Assembly (NCBI GenBank): GCA_021155965.1
Contig: JAJNBJ010000011.1
Span: 45,383-109,382, forward strand
Length of the DNA: 64,000 nt
Source: Flavipsychrobacter sp.
Lineage (GTDB): Bacteria; Bacteroidota; Bacteroidia; Chitinophagales; Chitinophagaceae
Direction: 5' to 3'
Shown here one piece after another: positions 34,910 to 42,317 of the stretch. The notes under the pieces are model-generated. The model saw only the letters and a program-made list of their open reading frames with translations, did not search any database and was not told the origin of the DNA. A program made the position numbers and the translations under genes. The stretch's first letter is position 1, and every line of letters starts with the position of its first letter.

Positions 34910-35905
34910 ATGGATGCAGGTAATTTGAATAAGGTTGGTTTCCTGGATGTGGCTATCGATCCGTCGTTGGATATTTTTGATGAGATAGAAAAATTAAAGA
35001 AGGAAAAGAAAGCTATTATACTTGCCCACTACTACCAGGAGCCCGATATACAGGATGTTGCAGATTATATTGGTGATAGTTTGGGTTTGGCTCAGAAAGC
35101 AGAAAGCACCGATGCTGAGGTTATTGTTTTTGCAGGTGTGCATTTTATGGCGGAAACAGCTAAAATACTGAACCCACACAAGAAAGTGTTGTTGCCTGAT
35201 CTTAGGGCCGGTTGCTCATTAAGCGATAGTTGCCCGCCTCCTTTATTCAAAGCATTCAAAGAAAAACATCCCGGTCATTTAGTTATTTCCTACATAAATT
35301 GTTCGGCTGGTATTAAAGCATTAAGCGATATAATTTGTACTTCATCAAATGCCCAACTTATAGTTGAAAGTTTACCAAAGGACCAGAAAATAATATTTGC
35401 ACCGGATAAAAACCTTGGCGGATACATCAATAAGAAGACAGGCCGTAACATGCTCTTATGGAACGGGGCATGCATGGTGCATGAAATATTTTCGTTGCAG
35501 AAAATAACTAAGCTTAAGCAGCGCCACCCGGATGCTAAACTGATAGCACATCCTGAATGTGAGGATGCTGTGTTACAAATAGCAGATTTTATTGGTTCCA
35601 CAACGCAATTACTTAAATACACGGAGAAAAGTAAGGACAATACTTTTATTGTAGCAACAGAAGCAGGTATACTGCATAAGATGCAGCAAAATTCCCCCGG
35701 TAAAACATTTATAGCAGCTCCGCCCGATAATGCCTGCGCATGTAATGATTGTCCGCACATGAAGCTGAATACACTTGAAAAGTTGTATTTGTGTATGAAG
35801 TACGGGCAGCCAGAGATAATTATGGACGAAGAACTTAGGTTAGCAGCAAAAAAACCTATAGACAGGATGCTTTCATTAAGTAAAAAACTTGGTTTAACGG
35901 CGTAG
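34910..35905 (+). CDS. nadA: Quinolinate synthase A
   Basis: NadA condenses iminoaspartate with dihydroxyacetone phosphate to quinolinate in de novo NAD synthesis, using a [4Fe-4S] cluster. The 331-residue protein shows [37 protein letters not shown] and the cluster cysteines in [10 protein letters not shown], the central [10 protein letters not shown] and the C-terminal [20 protein letters not shown]. The length fits the family. nadB and nadC are not in the window. The ATG at 34910 was taken because the upstream TTG lies in the promoter. It is the first gene to the right of the candidate origin. Confidence 0.95.
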   Translation: MDAGNLNKVGFLDVAIDPSLDIFDEIEKLKKEKKAIILAHYYQEPDIQDVADYIGDSLGLAQKAESTDAEVIVFAGVHFMAETAKILNPHKKVLLPDLRAGCSLSDSCPPPLFKAFKEKHPGHLVISYINCSAGIKALSDIICTSSNAQLIVESLPKDQKIIFAPDKNLGGYINKKTGRNMLLWNGACMVHEIFSLQKITKLKQRHPDAKLIAHPECEDAVLQIADFIGSTTQLLKYTEKSKDNTFIVATEAGILHKMQQNSPGKTFIAAPPDNACACNDCPHMKLNTLEKLYLCMKYGQPEIIMDEELRLAAKKPIDRMLSLSKKLGLTA

Positions 35906-36002
35906 ATATTATTTCATAAAAAATATTAACCTCCAACAGGTTATTTTTTTTATATTATGCAGATATTCCATTAACTTAGCTGCAAAATAAAAAATTATAT
36001 TT

Positions 36003-38003
36003 ATGAAGCATTTTAACGCTGTTAAGATTTTTTTACTTATTGCGCTTGGCATAAGTGGCTCAGCTAACGGGCAAACATGGCATCCCTATGCGTTTGATAC
36101 TATTTTAAGCTCAGGGTTAGGGGTAAATAACTGGTATAAGGATTATGTAGGGCAGCGTGTTGCATGCACAAATCCAAGCATTGTTGCGGGAAATAAAATA
36201 TACACAATAACCAACGATGGCAGTGGTACCGCCGGTCAATGGGGTGGTGCTATAACAACGCCTATTGTTGACGATACAGTTGTTATGGGCATTCCGGATT
36301 CATTTGGTTGCAGCGCCTTTACCAATTTTGCACAGATCAACGGGAACATCGCACTCATCTGGCGTGGCCCTATTGTTGGAGCTTGTGAGTTCGGTTTCAA
36401 AGCTTTACAGGCACAAAACGCAGGCGCAAGGGCTGTTGTGCTCATCAATGAGTATCCAGGCGAAGGCCCGGTTGGTATGGGTGCAGGTGCATCAGGTACT
36501 TCAGTTACCATTCCTGTGGTAATGATAGGTAACCTCGATGGTATTGCATTGAGCGCACAGTATAATTCAAATCCTCTGGGTACAGTAAGGATGACCCTTA
36601 CTCCATGGGGCCAGAACTATACACACGATCTTAGCTTCTGCCCAGGCGGCATAAGCATCTGGCACAACTACGCCATTCCTTACATGATGCTTGGTGGCGA
36701 GAACCCCGGCGCATACAGGGCTTTAGGCGGCGGTTTTATTGCCAACTTTGGTACCAGCACAGAAAGTTCAGTGAAGCTGAAATCTACGCTTACCTGGAAC
36801 CCAAGCTCTGGTACTCCATCTACTATCCACAGCGATAGCATGTCGCTGGCCAGCTTCCCAGCAACAGACTCTATCTGGGCTTTGTATGAAACAAATGAGT
36901 ACGATCTTCCTGCTATAGCAGGTCCCGGCCGTTATGACCTTACTTATAATATTACTGCTGCTACAGCAGATGATTTCCCATTTGATAACAACACAACCCA
37001 TAATTTTTACGCTACAGATAGTATTTTCTCTAAAGGCCGCTACGATTTTGCTAATGGCCACGTTATCACTTCCAAGTACTACAGGGCTGGTGGTAATTAT
37101 ATGTGGGGCACACCATATTATGTAACACGCGGTGGCGCAGCATTCAAGGATGTTCAGTTCAGCATTGCAGGCGCCATAGGCCCATTGCCTTCTGGTTTAA
37201 CCCAGTACTTCTACATCTTTAAATGGACAGACGGCAGCTTTGGAGCTGGGTCGCTGGACAGTGCTTTGCAGGGCGGCGAACTGGAGCTGGTTGGTACTTG
37301 TTTAAAAACATTTAACGGAACAACAGACTCTTCCCAGGATTACTTTACAACCTCTATAGTTACAGCAGACTCTACAGGCACAAACTACATTCCTGTGAAG
37401 ATAGATTCTAACAGCTGGTATTATGTTGCTGCAGATGTTGCGCCTATCAGTTCTACGCAGTTCACTTTCCTCGGTGTGGATGGTGAGTTGAATATGTTCC
37501 CACGTACATTCGGCCGCAAGCATTTCCACAATTACTGGGAATTGTATAATCCGGCAATGGATACAGATAAGAACAACATGAGGCTCTACGCACAGAACCG
37601 CACATTCAGCATGCTGACATTTGGTGGTGGCGCTTCAACCGTAGACTCTACCGTTTATGGCAGCCAGGTTGGTGTTATCCCTAACCTTGCGTTCCGCATA
37701 TGGCCATATGTAGAAGATAAGACCAGCGTATCAACAACTCCAAAAGAAACAGCAAAACTGGAAGTGTTCCCTAACCCGGCTTCAGAGTATGTAACTGCTT
37801 CTATTGAAAATAGTGTTATAGCTAAAACAATTAATTACACCATTGTTGATGCCCATGCGCGTGTTATAGTAAGACAAATACATAACAATGTGCAGAACGA
37901 TAAGTTCACGTATTCAACAGCAGGCCTGCCATCGGGCAACTACTTCCTGCTTGTAACAATAGATGGCAAGCAGATGTACAGGAAGTTTGCAGTAATTAAA
38001 TAA
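36003..38003 (+). CDS. Secreted PA-domain protein with T9SS sorting domain
   Basis: A 666-residue exported protein with a signal peptide (residues 1-24). A protease-associated (PA) domain lies at about 90-185 (NIALIWRGPIVGACEFGFKALQAQNAGARAVVLIN ... TIPVVMIGNLDGIAL). A beta-rich region of unknown fold follows, and a T9SS sorting domain ends the protein (LEVFPNPASEYVTASIEN ... GNYFLLVTIDGKQMYRKFAVIK). No protease catalytic triad or metal motif was found, so the PA domain here probably serves ligand or partner binding. It is followed by a strong terminator. Confidence 0.88.
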   Translation: MKHFNAVKIFLLIALGISGSANGQTWHPYAFDTILSSGLGVNNWYKDYVGQRVACTNPSIVAGNKIYTITNDGSGTAGQWGGAITTPIVDDTVVMGIPDSFGCSAFTNFAQINGNIALIWRGPIVGACEFGFKALQAQNAGARAVVLINEYPGEGPVGMGAGASGTSVTIPVVMIGNLDGIALSAQYNSNPLGTVRMTLTPWGQNYTHDLSFCPGGISIWHNYAIPYMMLGGENPGAYRALGGGFIANFGTSTESSVKLKSTLTWNPSSGTPSTIHSDSMSLASFPATDSIWALYETNEYDLPAIAGPGRYDLTYNITAATADDFPFDNNTTHNFYATDSIFSKGRYDFANGHVITSKYYRAGGNYMWGTPYYVTRGGAAFKDVQFSIAGAIGPLPSGLTQYFYIFKWTDGSFGAGSLDSALQGGELELVGTCLKTFNGTTDSSQDYFTTSIVTADSTGTNYIPVKIDSNSWYYVAADVAPISSTQFTFLGVDGELNMFPRTFGRKHFHNYWELYNPAMDTDKNNMRLYAQNRTFSMLTFGGGASTVDSTVYGSQVGVIPNLAFRIWPYVEDKTSVSTTPKETAKLEVFPNPASEYVTASIENSVIAKTINYTIVDAHARVIVRQIHNNVQNDKFTYSTAGLPSGNYFLLVTIDGKQMYRKFAVIK

Positions 38004-38022
38004 ATAAATTAATCTTTAATAT

Positions 38023-38054
38023 AAAGACCGCTATGAAAATAGCGGTCTTTTTTT
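38023..38054 (+). terminator. Strong rho-independent terminator
   Basis: A perfect 12-bp stem (AAAGACCGCTAT with ATAGCGGTCTTT) has a GAAA tetraloop and a run of seven T. It lies 20 nt after the stop of the PA-domain gene. Confidence 0.95.
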
Positions 38055-38090
38055 GTGCTGTTATACCATTTAGACTTTAAAGGAGCACCA

Positions 38091-38135
38091 TGAGCTTTAC
38101 GTGCTTTGCGCCTCTGCGTGAGAGATTTTCACAGG
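38091..38135. repeat. CTTTGCG dispersed repeat, copy at 38.1 kb
   Basis: GCTTTACGTGCTTTGCGCC, CTCTGCGTG and GAGATTTTCAC: successive CTTTGCG-like heptamers ending in a TTTTCAC motif. It lies between the terminator and the convergent beta-barrel-like gene. Confidence 0.6.
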
Positions 38136-38227
38136 TGCAACAAGGCAGACTTTATTACACCGACCTTCTTAGTTAGAAAATCGAGAACAATGTTCCACAG
38201 GGAACTCATGAAGCCGGTGAAAGGAGA

Positions 38228-38878
38228 CTACGGTAAAGTATAACCAACACCAATGTTCAGGCCAATTGTTTTGTTGGCATCTGGTATGAAGAGAGCAGAC
38301 TGGAAGACCTCTATTTTAGTGTTGATCTTATAAGTAACACCTTGGGTAAAGATGAGGCTGATGTATTTTGTTCCTGCATCACTGCTTTTGTTTGCAAGAA
38401 CATCACCCGTTATTTTAGAACTTCCCTTTTCCGGGTTGAAGTTATACTGTGCACCAGCCCCCACAAATGCCTGTAGTTTGCTTTTTGATCTGAGCGGATA
38501 GTATTGCATGGATACAGGCAGGGTTAATTTTACGCCGCTTGCATTGCCCGGCTTGCTGCCAAATATTTTATCTATACAACAACGGTTAAGGATCATGTTG
38601 TAGCTGATCATGGCTTCTGTGCGCAGGTGTTGGTTCAAAGGCTTGGTAAAAACAACACTGTTGCCCCTGGCAATGCCCAGGACAGACTTTTCATTGGTGG
38701 AAAAAAGTGTTCCTGTATTTGTCTTGAGGCTAACGGTAAGTTTGTTAGTGTCCTTTGTTTTCACCTTTACCTGGCCATATACATAGAAAGATGGCGCAGA
38801 TATTATCCCCGAACAAATCACTAATAAGCTTATTTTGTAGAGTCGCTTCAACACAATAAAAGTAACGGTTAAATTCAT
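38228..38878 (-). CDS. Exported beta-rich hypothetical protein (possible outer-membrane barrel)
   Basis: A 216-residue protein with a hydrophobic N-terminus (YKISLLVICSGIISAPSFYVYGQ) acting as a signal peptide. The rest is a series of alternating strands (KLTLPVSMQYYPLR, LQAFVGAGAQYNFNP, YISLIFTQGVTYKI, KTIGLNIGVGYTLP) and ends in an aromatic-rich strand, a pattern of small outer-membrane beta-barrels. No named family is recognised. It points back toward the terminator at 38023 and is divergent from mnmG, sharing a 124-bp gap with the parS site. Confidence 0.6.
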   Translation of the reverse strand: MNLTVTFIVLKRLYKISLLVICSGIISAPSFYVYGQVKVKTKDTNKLTVSLKTNTGTLFSTNEKSVLGIARGNSVVFTKPLNQHLRTEAMISYNMILNRCCIDKIFGSKPGNASGVKLTLPVSMQYYPLRSKSKLQAFVGAGAQYNFNPEKGSSKITGDVLANKSSDAGTKYISLIFTQGVTYKINTKIEVFQSALFIPDANKTIGLNIGVGYTLP

Positions 38879-38910
38879 AAAATATTGTAAAAGTTTGTTG
38901 ATATATTTGA

Positions 38911-38926
38911 TGTTCCACGTGGAACA
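38911..38926. other. parS centromere site (upstream of mnmG)
   Basis: TGTTCCACGTGGAACA is a perfect 16-bp palindrome and fits the bacterial parS consensus TGTTnCACGTGnAACA exactly. ParB (Spo0J) binds such sites near origins to segregate chromosomes. It lies 76 nt upstream of the mnmG start. Confidence 0.85.
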
Positions 38927-38988
38927 AAACGAGGATTTGGCATCTTATTATTTAGATAGTATTATATAAATATTCTCTCTCCTATTCG

Positions 38989-38996
38989 TACCTTTG
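38989..38996 (+). promoter_or_regulatory. -7 promoter element (TACCTTTG) of mnmG
   Basis: An exact TAnnTTTG match ending 6 nt before the ATG at 39003. It predicts an essentially leaderless mnmG transcript. Confidence 0.55.
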
Positions 38997-39002
38997 CGCC
39001 CT

Positions 39003-40871
39003 ATGTTTCCTGAGTATGATGTGATCGTTGTTGGGGCTGGCCATGCTGGCTGTGAGGCTGCTGCTGCTGCTGCAAATATGGGTTCAAAGGTGCTGCTCGT
39101 TACCATGAATATGCAGACCATTGCCCAGATGAGCTGCAACCCGGCAATGGGCGGAATAGCCAAGGGCCAGATTGTTAGGGAAATAGATGCACTTGGGGGC
39201 TATAGCGGTATAGTGAGCGACAAAAGTATGATCCAGTTCCGGATGCTAAATAAGTCCAAAGGCCCAGGCATGTGGAGCCCGCGCTGCCAAAGCGACCGGA
39301 TGCAGTTTGCTGCTACATGGCGGGAGATGCTGGAGAACACCCCAAATCTCGATTTTTGGCAGGATATGGTGAAAGGATTAATTGTTTCACGTGGAACAAT
39401 TCAGGGTGTAGTAACTGGCATGGGCCAGGAAATAAGGGCAAAATGCGTGGTTTTGACCAACGGAACCTTCTTAAACGGGGTAATTCATATAGGAGAGAAG
39501 CAATTTGGCGGCGGCAGGATAGGGGAAAAGGGAGCAACAGGTATTACTGAGCAATTGGTGGAAATGGGCTTTGAAAGCGCACGCCTCAAGACCGGTACCC
39601 CGCCCCGCATTGATGGCCGCAGCCTCGATTATTCTAAAATGGAGATACAGAATGGGGATGAAGAAGTAGTTGGGTTCTCCTATTTGCCCATAAAAAAGAT
39701 AAAACCACAGGAGCAGCGCTGCTGCTGGATAACCTATACTAGTCCGGAAGTGCATGAAATCTTAAAGACAGGGTTCGAGCAATCTCCTATGTACCAGGGA
39801 AGGATCAAGGGTTCAGGTCCAAGATATTGCCCTAGTATTGAGGATAAGATTAGCCGTTTTGCGGAAAGGGACCGCCACCAGCTATTTGTAGAGCCGGAAG
39901 GGTGGAGCACGGTGGAGATATACGTGAATGGTTTTAGCACTTCATTGCCCGAAGAAGTGCAGTATAAAGCGCTGAAAATGGTGCCCGGGTTCGAAAATTG
40001 TAAATTTTTCCGCCCCGGATATGCAATAGAGTACGATTATTTCCCACCAACACAGCTAAAATTCACCCTGGAGACCAAATTAATACAGAATTTGTTCTTT
40101 GCAGGCCAGATAAATGGTACTACCGGATATGAGGAGGCGGCCTGCCAGGGATTGATGGCTGGTATAAATGCACACCGCAATGCGAAAGGTGAGGAGCCGG
40201 TTGTCTTGGAAAGGAGCGATGCCTACATAGGGGTGCTTATAGATGACCTCATTAATAAAGGAACAGACGAGCCATACCGTATGTTTACCAGCAGGGCAGA
40301 GTACCGTACCCTTCTCCGCCAGGATAATGCAGACTTGCGTTTGACGGGTTTAGGCCATAAAATAGGTCTGGCAACCGATGAAAGGATGCGCTTGATGACC
40401 GAAAAGAAGGAAAAAGTAGCCCAAATAAAGAAAATACTGGCAGATTTCCCGGTTGATCCGTCTATGGCAGAGGGTTTGTTGGCTGATAATGGTTTCTCCG
40501 GTTTAGCTGAAAAGACCCGCGCAACAAAGATCCTGCTGCGCCCCGGTATAGGATTGAAAGATATGTTGCAGCAAATCCCGGCACTTAAAGAAGCTGTTGG
40601 CACAGATGATGCATTGATACTGGAGCAGGTGGAGATACAGGTGAAGTATGATATCTATATTGAAAAGGAGCAGGAGCTGGTGCAGAAGATGAGTGCATTA
40701 GAGGGTTTGAATATTCCCGAGAACTTCAACTATGAGAAGCTAACCGCCATTTCTACCGAAGCCCGCCAGAAGCTAAACAAAATAAAACCTCGCACCCTTG
40801 GGCAGGCCAGCCGCATCAGCGGTGTGAACCCTAGTGATGTGCAAATATTAATGGTGTACATGGGCAGGTAA
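39003..40871 (+). CDS. mnmG: tRNA uridine 5-carboxymethylaminomethyl modification enzyme MnmG (GidA)
   Basis: MnmG, with MnmE, puts a carboxymethylaminomethyl group on the wobble uridine of some tRNAs. The 622-residue protein has the FAD-binding GAGHAGCEAAAAAANMG (about 10-27), the MnmG signatures SCNPAMGGIAKGQIVREIDALGG and TGTPPRIDGRSLDYS, the active-site region GSGPRYCPSIEDKI, and GQINGTTGYEEAACQGLMAGINA. The C-terminal helical domain is complete. The ATG at 39003 aligns with Met1 of the family. The reading frame also contains a parS site. In many bacteria gidA lies beside oriC, which matches the setting here. Confidence 0.98.
   Translation: MFPEYDVIVVGAGHAGCEAAAAAANMGSKVLLVTMNMQTIAQMSCNPAMGGIAKGQIVREIDALGGYSGIVSDKSMIQFRMLNKSKGPGMWSPRCQSDRMQFAATWREMLENTPNLDFWQDMVKGLIVSRGTIQGVVTGMGQEIRAKCVVLTNGTFLNGVIHIGEKQFGGGRIGEKGATGITEQLVEMGFESARLKTGTPPRIDGRSLDYSKMEIQNGDEEVVGFSYLPIKKIKPQEQRCCWITYTSPEVHEILKTGFEQSPMYQGRIKGSGPRYCPSIEDKISRFAERDRHQLFVEPEGWSTVEIYVNGFSTSLPEEVQYKALKMVPGFENCKFFRPGYAIEYDYFPPTQLKFTLETKLIQNLFFAGQINGTTGYEEAACQGLMAGINAHRNAKGEEPVVLERSDAYIGVLIDDLINKGTDEPYRMFTSRAEYRTLLRQDNADLRLTGLGHKIGLATDERMRLMTEKKEKVAQIKKILADFPVDPSMAEGLLADNGFSGLAEKTRATKILLRPGIGLKDMLQQIPALKEAVGTDDALILEQVEIQVKYDIYIEKEQELVQKMSALEGLNIPENFNYEKLTAISTEARQKLNKIKPRTLGQASRISGVNPSDVQILMVYMGR
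39383..39398. other. parS centromere site inside mnmG
   Basis: TGTTTCACGTGGAACA fits the degenerate consensus TGTTnCACGTGnAACA at all fixed positions, with T on one side and G on the other. It lies inside the mnmG reading frame, 472 bp from the first site. Confidence 0.8.
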
Positions 40872-40893
40872 GCCCCTGAACCCCTAAAGGGGA
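40865..40893. repeat. CCCCTAAAGGGG hairpin repeat after mnmG
   Basis: AAGCCCCTGAACCCCTAAAGGGG starts near the mnmG stop codon. It is the inverted partner of the copy at 40969-40990 and may end the mnmG transcript. Confidence 0.55.
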
Positions 40894-40968
40894 ACCATGC
40901 ATTTGGCAATTGTTTATAATCCCGACTACCTCTATTAATTTAGCGTCTTTATTTCACAACAAGAGTAA

Positions 40969-40990
40969 GCCCCTTTAGGGGTTTGGGGTA
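40969..40990. repeat. CCCCTTTAGGGG hairpin repeat before recX
   Basis: AAGCCCCTTTAGGGGTTTGG abuts the recX start codon, so the recX leader and ribosome entry region lie in the repeat. Confidence 0.55.
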
Positions 40991-41445
40991 TGCTTGAGCC
41001 GGCCATTCTTCACTATTGCAAATACCAGGAGCGCTGCCATATGGAGGTGCGCAATAAACTATACGAGCTGGGTTTCTCAACAGAAACCGTAGATCTCCAG
41101 ATTTCCGAACTGATACAAAACGGTGTGCTCAACGAAGAGCGCTTTGCCCGCGCTTTTGCCCGCGGCAAATTCAGGATGATGCAGTGGGGGAGGGAGAAGA
41201 TAAAGCAACAACTGAAACTGAAAAAAGTATCGGATTACTGCATAAAAAAGGGTTTGACTGAGATAGATAGCGATGATTACGAGCAAACACTACACAAATT
41301 ATTAAATAAAAAATATTTTGAACTCCGCTCTGAGCGCAGCATTCCAAAGAAAAAGTCGAAATTGTATAGGTATCTCATCCAGAAAGGCTATGAGCGCGAC
41401 CTGGTGATGGATGCAATAAACGAATGCATGAGTAAAAATAAGTGA
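40990..41445 (+). CDS. recX: Regulatory protein RecX
   Basis: RecX binds RecA filaments and limits their activity. The 151-residue protein has three repeats of the three-helix RecX unit (AILHYCKYQERCHMEVRNKL; LNEERFARAFARGKFRMMQWGREKI; KKKSKLYRYLIQKGYERDLVMDAI), including the typical ERFA..F...K segment. The length fits. No recA is near. A G/C-rich hairpin repeat lies directly upstream of the start and separates it from mnmG. Confidence 0.9.
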   Translation: MLEPAILHYCKYQERCHMEVRNKLYELGFSTETVDLQISELIQNGVLNEERFARAFARGKFRMMQWGREKIKQQLKLKKVSDYCIKKGLTEIDSDDYEQTLHKLLNKKYFELRSERSIPKKKSKLYRYLIQKGYERDLVMDAINECMSKNK

Positions 41446-41456
41446 TAACTTTTCCA

Positions 41457-41464
41457 TATCTTTG
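41457..41464 (+). promoter_or_regulatory. -7 promoter element (TATCTTTG) of apaG
   Basis: An exact TAnnTTTG match 19 nt before the ATG at 41484, in the 38-bp gap after recX. Confidence 0.5.
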
Positions 41465-41483
41465 AATAAACAATCCTACTTCT

Positions 41484-41870
41484 ATGGTACAACAGGTTAC
41501 AGAAGGCGTGAGCATAATGGTGGAAACTTTCTACCAGCCGGCGCACTCCAACCCGGTAAATTCGGAGTACCTTTTTGCGTACCGCATCACTATCGAGAAC
41601 TTGTCTGCGCACCCCATGAAACTATTGAGTCGTCACTGGCACATAGTGGACAGCAACGGCACGCATCGCGAGGTAGAAGGCGATGGTGTAGTAGGCCAGC
41701 AACCTGTGGTATCTCCCGGCGACACATACCAATACACATCGGCCTGTAACCTCAACAGTGATATTGGCAAGATGTATGGTACCTACCTGATGGAGAATCT
41801 TTTTCACAAAAGGAAGATAACAGTAGCCATACCAGAGTTCCAGCTCATCGCACCCGCCAAGTTGAATTAA
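41484..41870 (+). CDS. apaG: ApaG domain protein
   Basis: A 128-residue protein covering the whole ApaG (FnIII-like) domain. Key segments are VSIMVETFYQPAHSNPVNSEYLFAYRITIEN, LLSRHWHIVDSNGTHREVEGDGVVGQQPVVSPGDTYQYTSACNL and GTYLMENL. The strand order and the WHI..SNG..REV.G.GVVG.QP core are diagnostic. ApaG was tied to Co2+/Mg2+ efflux by mutant phenotypes in Salmonella. The molecular role is uncertain, and a protein-binding role is known for the related F-box FBA domain. It follows recX with its own promoter element. Confidence 0.93.
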   Translation: MVQQVTEGVSIMVETFYQPAHSNPVNSEYLFAYRITIENLSAHPMKLLSRHWHIVDSNGTHREVEGDGVVGQQPVVSPGDTYQYTSACNLNSDIGKMYGTYLMENLFHKRKITVAIPEFQLIAPAKLN

Positions 41871-41892
41871 TTATTAAAGAAATGGGCAGTAA

Positions 41893-41953
41893 AGACCTTT
41901 GCGAACTTTGCGGTTCTCTGCGCTCTTTGCGTGAAAAATTGTTTCACATAACA
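41893..41953. repeat. CTTTGCG dispersed repeat, copy at 41.9 kb
   Basis: Successive units CCTTTGCGAA, CTTTGCGGTT, CTCTGCGCT and CTTTGCGTG end in GAAAAATTGTTTCAC. It lies between apaG and the NTF2-like gene. Confidence 0.65.
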
Positions 41954-41960
41954 ACACAAA

Positions 41961-42317
41961 ATGCTCGAAAGTCTCTCAATCGCACAGCAATGGTTTGCTG
42001 CATTCAATGAGCACAACCTTGAAAAACTGTTATCATTATACGATGACAACGCACAACACTACAGCCCCAAACTAAAGATACGCCAACCCGAAACCAACGG
42101 ACATGTAACCGGCAAAGCCGCGCTGCGCGCATGGTGGCGCGATGCATTCGATCGGTTGCCAACTCTGCGTTACGAACCCACAACGATCACCGCAAACAAC
42201 GATCGCGTATTCATGGAATACATCCGCCACGTGGAACATGAAGCGGATATGCTTGTGGCAGAGGTGCTGGAAATAAAAGATGGAGTAATAGTTGCGTCAA
42301 GAGTGTATCACGGCTGA
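41961..42317 (+). CDS. NTF2/SnoaL-like protein
   Basis: A 118-residue protein with the alpha+beta cone of the NTF2/SnoaL family: the opening helices (SIAQQWFAAFNEHNLEKLLSLYDDNAQHYSPK), the 'GHVTGKAALRAWWRDAFDRLPTLRYEPTTI' segment and the strands near the end (RVFMEYIRHVEHE, VAEVLEIKDGVIVASRVYHG). Members include ketosteroid isomerase, cyclases and many ligand-binding proteins. The substrate cannot be told here. The 3' end overlaps the convergent helicase gene by 10 bp. A 13/16 parS-like sequence occurs within it but is probably coincidental. Confidence 0.85.
   Translation: MLESLSIAQQWFAAFNEHNLEKLLSLYDDNAQHYSPKLKIRQPETNGHVTGKAALRAWWRDAFDRLPTLRYEPTTITANNDRVFMEYIRHVEHEADMLVAEVLEIKDGVIVASRVYHG

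Noticed and set aside
42223..42238. CACGTGGAACA within the NTF2-like gene as a third parS
   Set aside because: The left arm reads TCCGC in place of TGTTC. It matches at 13 of 16 positions only, below what ParB sites usually show, and lies in coding sequence.
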